DNA of 64,000 nucleotides from assembly GCA_050084515.1 (NCBI GenBank), contig CM114273.1, positions 5,828,001 through 5,892,000 on the forward strand, given 5' to 3'. Made by a program: the position numbers and the translations under genes. The notes under the pieces were generated by a model, which saw only the letters and a list, made by a program, of their open reading frames with translations, made no database searches and was not told the origin of the DNA. Shown one piece after another: positions 1 to 13,167 of the stretch (positions within the stretch are counted from its first letter, which is position 1; every line of letters begins with the position of its first letter). The DNA is from Blasia pusilla. Lineage: Eukaryota > Marchantiophyta > Marchantiopsida > Blasiales.

Positions 1-209
1 CAGAGCTGAAGTAGGATCTGAGGCGAATAGTACGACCTTTGGAGTTCTTGGGTGGAGCATTTCTTGAGAGGTGGGGAGATGAGAGGGGGGGGACTTTCAA
101 TGTGCCACAGCGTTAGCAGAAACATAAGCTGAGGAGGAAAATTTGAGCTCTGGAGGTTGTTGGGTTGAGCTTTACGTGAGAGCAGAGGAGAGGAGACGAG
201 AGTGGGAAG
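1..209 (+). promoter_or_regulatory. Upstream and 5' leader of the TFB2 gene
   Basis: This stretch precedes the chosen TFB2 start codon. It is purine-rich (many gag/gga runs), as is common for plant 5' leaders, and has no convincing TATA box that I can place. An open frame from 143 overlaps the first coding exon in another frame and is a shadow. The real transcription start cannot be located and could lie outside the window. Confidence 0.4.
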
Positions 210-3200
210 ATGCCGAATGTGAGAGTAGTGTCGCGGAATTTCATGGAGATGGTGGCAGCGCTCCCTGCGTCCAAATTGGACGACCTGTACGACAGCCCTT
301 GGACTTGCCAGGCAGTAGTGAGGTAGTGATAACGATCTCTTCGAACAAGCTCTCACTCACTGCTATTGAGCGTAGATCTGTCCCAAGTTCCTTCACTCAC
401 TCTAAACCCTGAACCCAGAATGCAAACCCTCCAATCAATCATCCAACCAACCTCACTCTATTCAGCAGCCTATCCTGGATTCCTTCTCTCCAGTTCTTCT
501 TTTAGAGAATTGCTACTCCGACTGAATTGTGGGTCATGAAGAGAAGTTTTTTTTTGTGACCTGAAGCTTCTGAAGGTGTGCTTGAGCTGGGCGTGTGGGA
601 GAGGATGGAGGATAAGCAGATGTTGGAGTGGGATGTGTCAAACTGGGTTTGCTGCTCCTCAGCTTAGCTCTGGAGTAAGAGAAGGAAGTGCTCGAGTTGG
701 GTAGTCCGACTCGAGTTAAACCCTATCTGGAAGTTAAACCCTATCTGAGCTTTTGAGCTAGTAAGAGTGGAAACTTAGCAAATGCTCGAGTTGGGTGGTC
801 AAACTTTAGAAGATATACCTTATCTGAGCTTTGGTCGAGCAAGGATGGAAGTTTAAGAAATTCTTCCGTTGTGTGATCCAACTTTGGAAGCTATACCTTA
901 TCTGAGGTTTTGAATGATTAATAGTGGACGATTATCACATGCTTGGGTTGGTGGTGAAGTTTCTGAAGTAAAACGTGTTGCAGAGGGAGGGTTTGTCAAA
1001 TACTTCCACACCTAAGAGTTGAGTCACAGCCCAAATTTGAAAGTAGACAATTGTAGTCTAGGAGTTGGGTGGTCAAGCTCCCAAAGTGGAACATATAGCA
1101 GATGGAGATTTTTCCTGATGCACTCACGCCTTAAGAGTTTAGATAAGAAGGTGACAGCCTTACAATTCAAATCACGGAATAAACCATCCTACGAGAGTAG
1201 TTTTTTGGGCAATTTAAATCGCACAAAAGAGGCTTGTTTCTAAAAACTCATGAATTGTGCAGGTCTCTACCGCCTCTAGCAAAGCAGTATGTGATACGGC
1301 TTTTGTTTGTGGAAGCAGCAGTGTCGAGCAAGTCGATGCAAGAATGGGCTATACCTGATGCGCAAACCAAGCATAAAGTTGCTATTGACAGGCTGGAGCA
1401 GTTACGAGTAATCATCGAGGGTTCAGAAAGGTGGTCCTCGTCCTTCTGTCTGATTGTTGGCAGAATTTTCTTCACTCTGCTTTTTCAAAGATCTGATTTT
1501 GAGAAGCATCTGAAAAATGATTAGTCTTGGAGTTTTGAGGGAATGGTGAATGTGGCGGTCATAAGAGGAAAATTTCTGGTTGCAGGAAGAAGGAAGTATC
1601 CTACAGGTTGAACCCTAAGTTACAGAACCAATTGCGAGAAGTTTTGAAAACAGGGTGAGTGATTCTTCATGTATTCAAATCCTTAGTTTCCTTCCATGTA
1701 GCAGGACCTGTAGTAATAGCTGGTAAATAGTGTCTGGGAGAGTGGCACTGTGATATATAATCTGGGTTGAAAGGTTCATGTTGTGGTTTGATTCTAGTTG
1801 GATGAGGATGTACATATTGGATTGGAGCGTCGTGTCTTGGCATTCTCTCATGGCAATAGAAACTGAGGAACCACTGTTGTTGCAATATTTTATGCACATG
1901 CACACGATTTTGAGTCCTTGTTAATGAATGTAGAAGTCATAATTTTCATGGAATGTCTCTCAGATTTTCTCAAATTCTATATTTTGAAGCATTTTCATTT
2001 GATCAACATCTCCATTCTCTTTACTAGGCCCCCAGATGTGTGGAGCTTGAGTTAAGTCAAATATTTATATAAACTTTCCCTTAGTTTCAGCTCTGTGTTC
2101 TAGGGACTTTGAAACTTACGTGGTAGCTGCTTCCTTGTCCCTTTCTCAAGTTTCCAAATTCATACCCTAAAGTATTTTCCTGTTACCCTTCTGCAACTGT
2201 TGCTTACTTCCCACCGTGAAAACCCTTGCTGCTTGTGATCCTTGAACTAAAAAATTCATGAACTGTTGGTCTCTTGGTCAAGTTCTAGCCTCACTTCACT
2301 CTTGAGTGAAGTGTTTCTTCTGTTGTCAATCAAATTTGCAATTTTTTTTGTTTCTTGTAACCAGCTTTGTTTTGCAAGCAGAAGTTTTGTTTTCTACAGT
2401 GGCATATACCTGGTATGTTAAATTACAGGATTGACAAAACTCGTTTGCGTGGCTTGTTCAGCGGAGGGGTTCCAAGGGAGGCACTGCCTGCGAACTTTGC
2501 TGCAAGAGTTCCATCATTAGTGGATCTTGAGAATTATGCCATGAAGCAGTGGGAGGTCAGCATATTTGCTTTTTGTCTTCTGTCCAGCAGTGTTACAAAG
2601 TATCTTTGTGGAATCCCTCCCTTACTTGCTCAATTGTCACCTGATTAAGCCATAATTCATACCATACTCTTACTCAGAGGAGCATGAATCTCTTAAATAA
2701 TCACCTTGCAGACAGGTAATTACCATTAAGCAAAGAACACTTTGAAGTCAACTTCTCTTTTGTGTCCAAGACACTTGCCCCCTTTTTTTACCATATTGGG
2801 TGATCTTCACATGGAGAAAGATTTTGCTGAGTGGGCTGTGGTTTGAAGGGGTTGTGTTCAGGCAGTCTTGCTTCAACTTGTGAGTTCTGCTTTTTCTGAA
2901 TCTTCGTCTACTCCAATGAATGCCGCACTCGTTCAAACATTTCAAAAGGCAGGATTGCTGACCTCAAAGTAAGTCAAAGTAGGGGGCTATTATGTATGTA
3001 CTCAATCTTCTGATTATTTTTTCATTTCCAGTTCTTTGAATCTCATCTGGAATCCAGCGTCGTTCTTCAGATTGTGTGATGTATTCACATGAAGCTGATT
3101 AGTTTGTATGGCAACGTCTTTTTTGTATGCTGAAGTTAGTGCTTTAGCTTCACTCGTCTCTTCTCAGATTGTCCATACTACTAAATTAGTCCTAGGTTAT

Positions 3201-6200
3201 TGCTTAAAGCATGTGCTCAGTTGGGTTGATATGCGGTTTGTATGTTGTCCCCATCCCCATGATCATGTTTCCAATTGTTATAGTAATGGAAGGAAAATTT
3301 GTATATGTTTGATTTACTTCTCTATAGCTTCTTCGTCGACTTTCGGTTGAATTGAAGGCTTACAGAAGGAACAGAAGGAAAATAATGTATGACTAGCCCC
3401 ATGTGCTCAAGCTGATACCAAATATCATGATGCAGGGGGAGTGCTCCACCAAAGCTAACAGAGGCGGGTTTTCAATTTCTGGTAATGTTCCTTCATTGTG
3501 GTTCTGACTTCCATTCTGATGTGGATTAGGATCGCTTCTTGTTGTCTTCAGCTTAGTGGTGGAAAATACATAGTCGGAGTTGAGTCAGGGTGAGGGTCTG
3601 CATGTTATCATGCAGCTTATGTTGTCCTATACTTGGTTCATGGGCTTGGGGCCCTTTCATATTAGCTTCATGTGAACTTGTCCTTGAGACACGGTAAGGA
3701 TCCACTTGTTGCTTGGATGCAGGGATTGTGGATTCTTGTGGGGTTATTTCAAGGGTTCCTTTTTTCTGGTAATATATTAAAGTGTTGTTGAAGGAAACTA
3801 CGGATCTGGCCCAATGGGTGAACTCTCTAACAAACGTTCCTTGGTGGTTTTGGAATGTTTGTAACGAATGCAGTTGACAGACACAAACTCCCAACTGTGG
3901 CAAATAGTTCGGGAGTATGTTGCCTCTGCAGAGGTGTGCCCCCAAGCCTTTGTCTGTTCATGATAGCGAGAACCACTGCAATGAGAAACTGTGGAATGAC
4001 TTTTATATGTAGGTCTGACTTCAAAATTCATCTGTGAGTGAATCCAGGATAACGTCACAGATTCTGTGCATTATGTCCTGACAGATTTGTGTTTTGGGTT
4101 GTTTCTATGACTCCTGAATCATTGTCAAAAGATAATTGACACGACACATGTCGCAGGACAGAGGGATGGACAGTGCAGAGCTCATCAGCTTTCTTTTGGA
4201 GCTTGGTTTTTTGAATGTCGGTGAGGTGAGTTTGTGCCAAGTGTCAGTCAGATGTTCATGTGACTCACTATGGTCTGAAAATGGAAGGACTGTTATCATT
4301 CATGTGTGGCTTTTGTTTACAGTGCAAATCACCTACAGTTTTCACTGTCGTTATACAGATCTGATTCTTGGATTTGATTTGTTTTGTTCCTTACAGCCCT
4401 ACAATCTCAACTCGCTCTCCACCATGCAGCAGAACGTCATAAAGGAGCTTGCTGCTTTGGGTGTTTTACAGATTCAATCGGTTGGTTACACCCATCAAGA
4501 TGCATATTGAACCTTGATTTGGTTGTCTGTGTAGCCCCATTCGACGTGTAAGTCAAGTCTAGGACACTAGAATCTGGTCTCTAGTGTCCTAGCACTAGAA
4601 ACCTACCTGCCCAAGCAAGTGTGGATGGGATCAGTAGTCCAAACTATGGGCAATCTTGCCTACGTTCATAAAGTTACACAAGTAGTTGTTATTGATGGTC
4701 TATCTGATTTGAACAGATTTGTGCTGGGCATGTGATCTATCCAAATAAGTTGGAACGAGAACCCTGAATTGACAATTGTCTCTGGAGAGTGATTTGTGGG
4801 AGAGTGGCTTGTTCAGGGTACCAGAGACAGATGGTTTGTGCCCACAAAACTGGCAGGCAACCTGTCGGCAAGCATTGCAGAGGCTTCTGGTGTTCAGCCT
4901 GGAGAGGTGAGAGGAGGTTTTTTACTGCACGTTCTAGTTTTTCTCAGTGGGATATATTGATCAGACAGTTATGCAAAAGGAAGCAGATCCGGATGCAGCA
5001 GTATTTGGGACATCTTATCCAAATCAATGACATTTTTACTGGTGTTGCAAGGAAGCAGCCCCAATAGATTTTCATATTCTCCACTCTTTTTGAAACCATT
5101 GCAATATGTTTGGAAACAGGTTAGAGTACTCATACCAATTAAACTCGTGCTCAAGTGAATACCCGTATTGCACCTCACCTCGCCAGGGTCATGTGCCAGA
5201 AGTTCTAGCTCACTTACTTAAACAAAGTGTCGTTGTCATTAGATCGTTCAGTGATTGGGGTTACTTTTTTCATTGGATGTATTCTTTTTCATAAGTTGTG
5301 CTGCACCTATTCCAAGTGGTAGCGGATGATGGGAGGAATTATAACCTTCAGAGCTGAGTGTGTAATATGGAGCACCACATAACACTTGTCCTCTATTTGG
5401 GCAGGGTTTCGTGGTAGTGGAGACTAACTTCAGGATATATGCTTATACAACTTCGAAACTGCAAGCTGAAATCTTACGGCTTTTTACTCGGTAGGTTTGT
5501 TTTGTGTTTGGAGGGGGTCCAATTTCTAAGCTGGAGACTGTCATTGGCTCATTGCTAGTTGTTATGTCTAGTTTCTTCACTCTTCCTGCTTCAAGCAGTT
5601 GACTCCAGAATACCTCACTGGTAACAATTTGGTTGGGTAAACACTGATGGTTTAAGAATGGTTTGTCAGGAACTTTAGGAACAGAGGGATTGAAAATGTT
5701 GACAAACCACCAATTTGTTTAAAGAGGGACAGGGAATCCACATGTGTTTGTGATGAAATTGCATGAGTACTTAAACCTTACATTTATTACCTTCGTTTTG
5801 AAATTGTGTCAGGCTGGAATATCAGCTACCCAACCTTGTCGTCGGCTCTTTGACCAAAGAAAGCGTGAGCACAGCATTTGCAAGTGGTATCAGTTCTGAT
5901 CAGGTGCTGTCAACACTCCCATGTTTCAGCTTTGCTTGTTGCCCTGTCATGAGCCTGCTACTCAGGGCTGTGCAACATCTGACTGGAGCTCACTGGGTGC
6001 GGTTGGTTGCAGATGATCCAATTTTTGTCAAAGCACGCACATCCTCATGCTGCCAAGAAGATGCCGGTGGTACCTGAAACTGTCACAGATCAGGTAGGGT
6101 CAGATATAGTAGCGCCAAAGATGAAGACAAATTTGTACTGTGACACTCGAAATGACAGGTGTCTCTGTGGCAAGGGGCAGTGCAATCTCCTAAACGTCAT

Positions 6201-7134
6201 CAAAGTACTCTAGACAAAGTCTGATGAAGTGAAAAGCAAAGGGAACATCTCTCTGGGTCTGGATGTGGGAGTGTTTGCAGATGGCTGGTTCTCTGTAAGG
6301 TGCAATGCATCATCATCCATGGGCTTCCATGGAGATGACTGTAGGCAGTGCAGTTGTCTCCCACAGCCAACTGCACCGCCTACAGTTTACAGTTGATGTT
6401 TATTGGCATCTAATCATGTTTCCGTTTGCAGATCCGCCTGTGGGAAAATGATCGCAATCGTGTGCAGATGGCACCTTCAAATATGTATAAAGACTTTCCG
6501 TCTGTGGTACGTGACACTTCCCTACCCTCAATATGTCAACAGTAGCATAATGAACTTCCCAGGCATCTCACCAAGATGGAGTGAGCTCTTGCTACACTTG
6601 TCATACCACGTAAAAACGAACTTCGTTGGGATGAGTGTGAAGTTAGTCTGGCTGTCCCCCATGTGCAGTATTAGATGCATGAGCATTCTATGTATGCACC
6701 CAACATTTTGAAATGCACACACACTGCACTACAAGGAAAGCTGAGTCTATGCTAACGAGTGAATGGTCTCCCACACATTCGAGACCAAGAACGGTCAGCA
6801 GACCGGAGAATGCAGCTGATGGACTGATCTGTTTCCCTTGCCACACTAGTGTTTAAGATGAGTGTAGACACTGTTATTCAGATCCTGTAGATCAGTGCAC
6901 ACAGAAATCAAGTGTGGGCATAGTCCCTTCCAGTCAACTGGAAAGACTGATGTGGCTGCTTTGTGATTGTTGATACCCCAGGAGACTTATGAAGCAGTGG
7001 TGTCCTATGCCAAGGACATAGGCGCGCTGCTGTGGGAGCACCCATCGACTCAAAGGCTTGTAGGTAGGGCAGAGAAGCATGAGGAAATGCGGAATTTCAT
7101 CCGTCGTCAGAGCAGTCAGCCTCAACGACGGTGA
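210..7134 (+). CDS. TFB2: TFIIH core subunit 4 (p52/TFB2), 15 exons, complete
   Basis: This gene encodes the p52/Tfb2 subunit of general transcription and DNA repair factor IIH. The subunit anchors and stimulates the XPB helicase in promoter opening and nucleotide excision repair in the nucleus. Exons: 210-322, 1263-1430, 1586-1654, 2429-2555, 2862-2968, 3436-3481, 3874-3933, 4157-4225, 4397-4480, 4817-4906, 5405-5490, 5813-5903, 6013-6093, 6432-6506, 6982-7134. All introns are GT-AG, every phase closes, and the 1,419 bases give 472 residues, close to the family's roughly 450-460. Recognisable blocks include DDLYDSPWTCQAVVR near residues 24-38, SLPPLAKQYVIRLL in exon 2, LISFLLELGF in exon 8, WFVPTKLAGNLS in exon 10, FRIYAYTTSKLQ in exon 11 and YQLPNL in exon 12. 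The C-terminal exon is the region that contacts the small Tfb5/TTDA subunit in known TFIIH. The start ATG gives the expected short N-terminus. No frame breaks are seen. The gene assignment is firm; exact exon edges are inferred by eye. Confidence 0.95.
689..1000 (+). repeat. Degenerate tandem repeat in TFB2 intron 1
   Basis: Units begin near 689, 783, 861 and 940, spaced about 94, 78 and 79 bases. Each starts with a tgctcgagttgggtggt-like stretch and contains a ctataccttatctgag-like core. The first unit is longer because the aaaccctatctg segment is itself doubled. Copies are diverged, and the array ends indistinctly near 1000. Confidence 0.75.
4559..4592. repeat. 12-bp perfect inverted repeat in TFB2 intron 9
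   Basis: The arms ctaggacactag (4559-4570) and ctagtgtcctag (4581-4592) are exact reverse complements around a 10-base loop. It is intronic and has no visible role. Confidence 0.85.
6339..6385. repeat. 18-bp inverted repeat in TFB2 intron 13
   Basis: The left arm at 6339-6356 and right arm at 6368-6385 pair over 18 bases with one mismatch, around an 11-base loop. The structure lies inside an intron and could form a hairpin in the pre-mRNA. Confidence 0.85.
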
Positions 7135-7902
7135 CACAGGCCTCTCAATTCCGGTGCTGTGTGAAAGGGAGAATGTTATATCAAGGTCTGTGCCCCTCTG
7201 TAGTAGTCACCTGATACTTCTCATCTTATGTCTCTGTTTCTAGGGTTATTCTAATGTGTCTACAGCAGAGATTTTCTTTCATCCTTTCAGGGAGAGGCCT
7301 GCAGGAGTCGATGGCTAGACCGGAATGGTTGAACATCACGAATGGGCAATTTGAAGCATGTCCTTTACAAAAATTACAAAACTTCTTCAAGTTTACTCTG
7401 GGAGTACCGCCTGGGATCCTCCTGTCATTCTAGTTGTCTATTTCACACAGAGTACAAGAAATTTTGTTTGCCACCACTCTGATTGTCGTCTGTATCTCAC
7501 GTCGATCTGTACATCCAGTTTAGGCGGGCTATCCACACTGTACATTCCATAGTAACTATTATGCCAGAAGAGTAGAAATTTGAAGTGCGCTTCAGCAACA
7601 CGATGCAGGCTGTAGTGACAAAGAGTGGAGAAGGAATATTTTTTGCTATGCCTTCGGAAGGCACGTAGTAAAGAAGAACGTTGCGATTTTTTGCAAAGGA
7701 TATGAGCAGTCGAATTCACCGTTGGAACGGATTTGGATACGAATTTGGATACATCAAATGAGCTGTAATGAAAAAAAATAGTATGTAGTTTAGAGGTATA
7801 TGGTCTTACAGCAGCTATTCCACCTTATCTGCATCTTGCATTCTTAGGTGGTGGATGTGGGCCTTCATAGCCACCAACTCAAAATCGGCTCAATATCCTG
7901 AT
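7135..7902 (+). other. 3' flank / probable 3' UTR of TFB2
   Basis: This stretch follows the TFB2 stop codon. It is AT-moderate, has no sustained coding frame with recognisable homology, and contains an A-rich segment near 7770-7780. A poly(A) site cannot be fixed. Confidence 0.45.
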
Positions 7903-8006
7903 GAGTTAAGTGCCTGTATTCAAGACAGAAAGTATAAGATGAAAGAAAAGTGGTGAGTTAAGTGCCTGTGTTCAAGACACAATGTATAAGATGAAAGAAA
8001 AGAGGG
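7903..8006 (+). repeat. 52-bp tandem duplication
   Basis: Two adjacent copies (about 7903-7954 and 7955-8006) each read gagttaagtgcctgt, then ttcaagaca, then gtataagatgaaagaaaag, with only a few differences. The copies are similar enough to suggest a fairly recent duplication. Confidence 0.85.
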
Positions 8007-9690
8007 CTCTGTCGGTGCACTTCAGTTTATGCAGACTTTGTCATGTCATCTGCGCCACTCCACACGAAGAAGTTCCTCCGGTGCCTGAATTCCGCAGAAA
8101 CACCTCTCCAGGAATCGTCCGTGCATGCATAGTTTCTCCCCTCCCCCAACCTCTAAAGCCTTTCGACATACGGACCATGCATGCAGAGCCAGTCCGGTTC
8201 CTCATTAGTGCACGGGCATAAGCCACGAAAGTCACAAGTATCAGTTCCAATCGTCCTCTAGTCAAGACGCTTTCGGCCTTGACGTAGCGAAAGATTGAGG
8301 AACCTGGAAGGAGTTCTTGAACCTGAGGTCATCAAGGATCTGGGAAGTGTGTAGGACCCTAGAACGATTAAATAATAAATCCAATTTCCTTGGGGCCCTC
8401 GAGAAATGCAACATGTTTCCCCCCTATATTTAAATAACCTCGAGGTATCCAGGACACTCGGATGAAATTGGAACTGACGTTCATGTCACGTGCGGAAACA
8501 TACACATGTCGAATGCCGTTAGAATCTTCAACACTTCTCCGTGCAGATGTATGTCTGGTTCTGTCGCGTACAGGAGTACTAAAACCTTGAATGCAAGCAG
8601 GTCTGGATTCTGGATCACTTCTCGATCGCTCTGCGCGTATTAACTGAGCGACCTGCGAAAAGTATCCACGACATGCATCGGATAACTGACAGGTCATTGT
8701 TGGTCAGACATATCGCAGAGACAATCTGAATTAGCTCACATGTAGCGATTGACAAAAGCACAGCGGCAGTTAACCTGCAACACGGTAGTTGATTTTGGAT
8801 CTCGGGGCGCACGGGAATCACAACTGATACATGACGAAACTTCATGAAAGTTGTCTCGTGGTCAAAGGGGGCTTCCCTTGCCATGTTTGACTGCTGTCCG
8901 GAAGAAGACGGAAGTATGCTCAACAAGTTTTCTCTCTCAACATGTTTTCTCTCTTTCGCCGACACCACAGCCACGTACATGCATCTGTCGCGAACTATAC
9001 ATCTCCCCATATTTTCTTCCGACTACAAACAGAACACTTCACGTTTCTGATGATTTTCCGATTCTTTGCGTCGTTTTTGTTAGTTATAGTTTACGAGTGA
9101 GTTGATTCGATTGCTACCTTCTCTTCTCTTCTTTTCGTTCAACTCTTACGAATAATACGATTTGAGAGGCGTTGGGGGACTCTCATTACTCGCGTCATCG
9201 TGATTTTTCGATCACTTGATCACGAATGACCCTCACACACACATACCAAATCAAACAAATTACTAGTGAGACTTAACCTAGACCGAAAGCGGATACTAGT
9301 CGGGAAATCCCTACTACAACTCAATGGGAAAAAAAAAATCATAATGACGCGAGCGATGAATGGAAACCTTCACGCTCATCAAATCAACTCAAATTCCGCT
9401 TACGACTCGACCGACACGGAAAGCCAATAGCAATCTGGAAACTCCACGCACATGCCGAACAACTGCCCGTCTGTTCGACCACTTAGAATAAAAAAACCAG
9501 AGCGAATTACTCACACAACACAACCCCAAAGCCAATCGTACGCAGAAAATTCCGCGCACATCCTAAACTTCTCCCGTCCCGTTCCACCACTTTGAATACC
9601 ATGACATAAAACAGCAATAAACAGAACAAAAACCGAAGAAACCCTCAAATGACGCGGATCACAAATATATTAGATGGATTGTTGTAAGGA
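8007..9690. other. Intergenic, no recognisable gene
   Basis: Composition is more balanced than the following AT-rich zone. The longest open frame here (minus strand, about 8615-9010) has no motif I recognise. A run of ten A residues lies near 9328-9337. I see no supported gene, RNA or element. Confidence 0.5.
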
Positions 9691-9699
9691 GGGAGGAAG

Positions 9700-10620
9700 G
9701 ATTAGATCCAGACCCGAGACATCCTCTTCACTAAGCACATACATCGGTGAAGAATGATATTGTCTACACCTCGGGGGCCTCGAACAAGAATGATATTGTA
9801 TCCCTCTAAGTATGCAGAAATGGGCAACTCGTATCATGCATGGGAGTGAAAGGACTAATTATTTTGTATATAAATTTATTTATTTTTTGTTTATAGAAGA
9901 GGAAAAAAATTTATTGTTACCATGTTGCCACATGTCAAAAAAAAAAGTGTTTGCGCATTAACAAGGCACTCTCCAAAAATATTATATATGTGTCTTGTTG
10001 AAGAAGAATCATATTTTCCTTGTAGTTGGAAAATTTTAGATATTGCAAGGATGTGTTTCATTGAAAAGTGATATTTTCTCCCCAAGATCGAAGACATTCT
10101 CTTGAGCATGCATGGATCTTGTAAAAAGTGATATTTGCTTGACAAGACCAAGATGAGATCTGAGGCGTGTGACATCAAAAGGGTGTCTCTCGTCTAAAAG
10201 AAACGTTTTTGGATAAGATCCAATAGCAAACACAACCACATAAATTGTATGCTTCTGGTTGAAAAATGACGTTTTCTCGATAAGGAGTATATAGATTGTG
10301 AGTGAAGTTTCAAATCCCACTAGAATAGAAGCATTTTTTCTAGTTCCTTGCAAATGCTTTTCCCCAACCAACATTTTAACTAGAGATTTTCAAGCAAATG
10401 ATAAGTTCCCAACTTCTACTTATGACTTTGCAAACAGCACCATTTCTTGGTGCCCCTAGTTTCTCAATAAGACTAAGACTTAGGAGATCTTAAGGAAATA
10501 TCTTATGGGAAAGTCATATTTGTTCAACAAGATCATAGACACTCTCCTAAGCATGCATGCATCTTCCGAAAAGGGAAATTTCATAGCGAGACCCGGACCT
10601 AGAATATCCCTAGGATGCAA
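9700..10620. repeat. Degenerate interspersed tandem repeat
   Basis: A diverged motif recurs several times. Its parts are aaagtgatattt, then a short spacer, then caagaccgaagaca, then ctcttgagcatgcatg, then a gatcttg-like end. Examples lie near 9710-9775, 10050-10110, 10120-10185, 10250-10300 and 10505-10575. Spacing is irregular and many copies are partial, so this is an old, decayed satellite-like or transposon-derived array. Confidence 0.6.
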
Positions 10621-12599
10621 CTAGTAATATTTTACCCCATATGCATACATACATATTTATAGAATTTTACAACATATATGGATAATTCTTTCAATACATC
10701 TATATTCAATTTTAAGAACAATTTCAACACAATACCTTTGATTGGTCTTTTTGTATAAAGATAAGCTAAGTTGTGGAGTTCAAAACTATGAGTATTCATC
10801 AAAATGGGATTCCAAACTAGGTCTATTGCCTTTATTGTAGACTAAAAGAAAAACTTCCTTTAAAGTATAAATGGGAGTATGTGTGGATTGGTGAACAATT
10901 TTATGATCTTATAGTACATCCAACTTTTACATAGTGGACAATTAAATTTTAGAATAAAAAAAATCTATATAAAAAATTCCTGTCTTTCCTAAAAGATAAG
11001 AATAATTGTGCATGGAAGCATTATGACCACCTCCAAGCTTAATATAGAAAAATACAATATGCTTTCATACTATGACTTTCTTTTCCAATTAGATAAGTTC
11101 TATGAACTAAAGAGTGTAAGTTAAAAAAAGTAAAAAATTTGAATGCTTAAATGGGACCCCTTAAAAAAATTGATAAGGCTTAGTTGCATAAGAAAAAAAA
11201 AGTGTTTATCAAAAGGAAAAAAATTTTGAAATATTTTCAAATAGGTTGGTTTTTTAATTCTAAAACAAAATCTTAACTTCAAGAAAATCTTTCAAATTTT
11301 TCATCAACTACAACCAAAACATGGCATGAAACAAAATTTGGAATATGTCTCCAAAAGATAATCTTATTGTAGTAAAAACAATTATTAAATAAGATCTAAC
11401 CTCCAATATTATATTCTAGATATTTAATCATATTTTGTAGACTATGGGGATAAAAAGCACATGGATTAAAAAAATCTGTTAATGTGTTTCAAATTTTTAC
11501 GTTGTGATCATAAAAGATTAATCTAACTAAAATTATATTTCAAACATCTCATATATTAAAACCAAAATGAGCTTGAGAATAAGGCTCAAAAAGCAAAAGT
11601 GGGAAAGAGCAATGATTTCTCGCTAGAGCAAATCTATGAAAATTGGTCTTAGCAATCTTTGTGTGATTTGAATGTACTATTTTTGGGTAGGAACAATATA
11701 GTCATGTTGTACTTGTAACATCATTGCTTTCCTATTGTAATTGTATGCCTTGTAACACTCAATGACCTATTTTCTACCGTGACCATACTAAAATCCTATG
11801 AATGAGAGGGGGTAAGTTAGGCGCTACTATTATTTTTCCTCAAGTAAATATATTTAGTTGCAATAATTTACACATGATAGTGAAAATTCCAAAAAAAATC
11901 ACCTTTGTATGAAGAATAATACTTTACCAATTAGAAGTAGTTATGGATCTAGCTACCTATGTTTTTATCGCCTAATCGTGTTACTAGTAGTTCATGTATC
12001 CTACCCATATCTTCAAATTTTAGGAGCAATATTTTAAGACGCCCTAATAAGTCTTGAATTCGATTTTTCTGCCTTGATAGCATCACTATTCCACCTCATC
12101 CCCACCAAGCATCCTTAAGAGTTAAATAGTGATTTGCCTCACAAGGTCCTCTTATCCTAGCTAATCCTCGACATTGTCCCTAGGAACAATCATTTTTTTC
12201 TTGGATGATCAATTTTCCTCCTTGTGAGGCATTGCATGTAGCAAGTCCTCATGTACATATCATATTCCACACTTTAGATCGGACCTTCTCCTCCTTAACA
12301 TATAAATGGTTTAATTTCTGTTGAATTCTTGTCATTATTCGTAAATCATCTTAATTACAAATATATCTCCAAGAGAAGAGAAAAGTGTGAAAATATCTTT
12401 AAGAAGGCAAAAGAAAAATAATATGAATGATAGTGGGAATCCTCATCACACACACTCCTTAAAGATCTTTTTTCATTTGCAATTTTATATATATATACGA
12501 TCTTTATAGACCATCAGAAATACTCCACATCAAATATGCTCATGTGAATGGTGGTGTTCTTCTTGTATACTCCTTCATTGTCTCCCTATAAACTCTAAG
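10621..12599. other. AT-rich intergenic sequence
   Basis: This stretch is very AT-rich with frequent stops in all frames and long A and T runs. No gene, RNA or bounded repeat could be supported. A short microsatellite-like ta run lies near 12487-12497. Confidence 0.5.
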
Positions 12600-12904
12600 G
12601 AATGGCAAAGGAGTTACTCATGTTGGAAAATGAAGATTATCTCTCTATCACTCTACTTGAATTATCATATAATCTTCATTGGATGCCCAAACATTTCCTT
12701 AATTTATTGGATTTATGTGCACCCACGACTTTATCAAACCTTCGACCTAAATATGGAATGGTAGATGAAACTCGATGTCTTCCTCCCTTGGTGGGATATC
12801 TAGGGGTTTCTAAGACGATGCCCTCTAGACTAGTTTAGTATTTATCTAGCCTCTTTGATGCACACAATTATTAGTCTTTTGAGAAGTAGCTTACAATTAG
12901 AATT
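12600..12904. other. Intergenic, weak open frame only
   Basis: A 78-codon plus-strand frame starts at 12602 but shows no recognisable motif, splice context or homologous partner elsewhere in the window. It is treated as chance or as part of a decayed repeat. Confidence 0.35.
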
Positions 12905-13167
12905 GTATGCAATGTGGCATATGGACAAAATCTATGTTTGCAGAAATGTCCATGTTCTTGGACTTATGTCCGTCCAATGGAATTACTTGTTCATGTGGGG
13001 TCCACCTCTTTCCCTTTCTCACCCCTCCCACTTTCCTCCAAATTCTAGACGTGTGAGTTGCTTCCTCCCCCACCTCTACTCCCTTCCACCACGAGCAAAA
13101 ACTGCGGGTTTCATCTCTTGCAATCCATGATCCTCCTAAGGACAGACTTGTCCATTTGTATGTAACC
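12905..13167 (-). mobile_element. MITE-like element, copy A
   Basis: Read on the minus strand, this segment resembles 31423-31707. Both carry an atggattgcaagag stretch, then a purine-rich ggaag/gggagg tract, then gaggtgg with a cccaca/cccata context, then atggac and taagtcca. The ends (ggttacatac read inward from 13167, gtatgcaatg from 12905) are loosely inverted. It has no coding capacity. A short non-autonomous element is the simplest reading; the superfamily is unknown. Confidence 0.6.

Noticed and set aside
8615-9010. 131-codon minus-strand open frame
   Set aside because: No motif, no splice or homologous context, and no second copy in the window.
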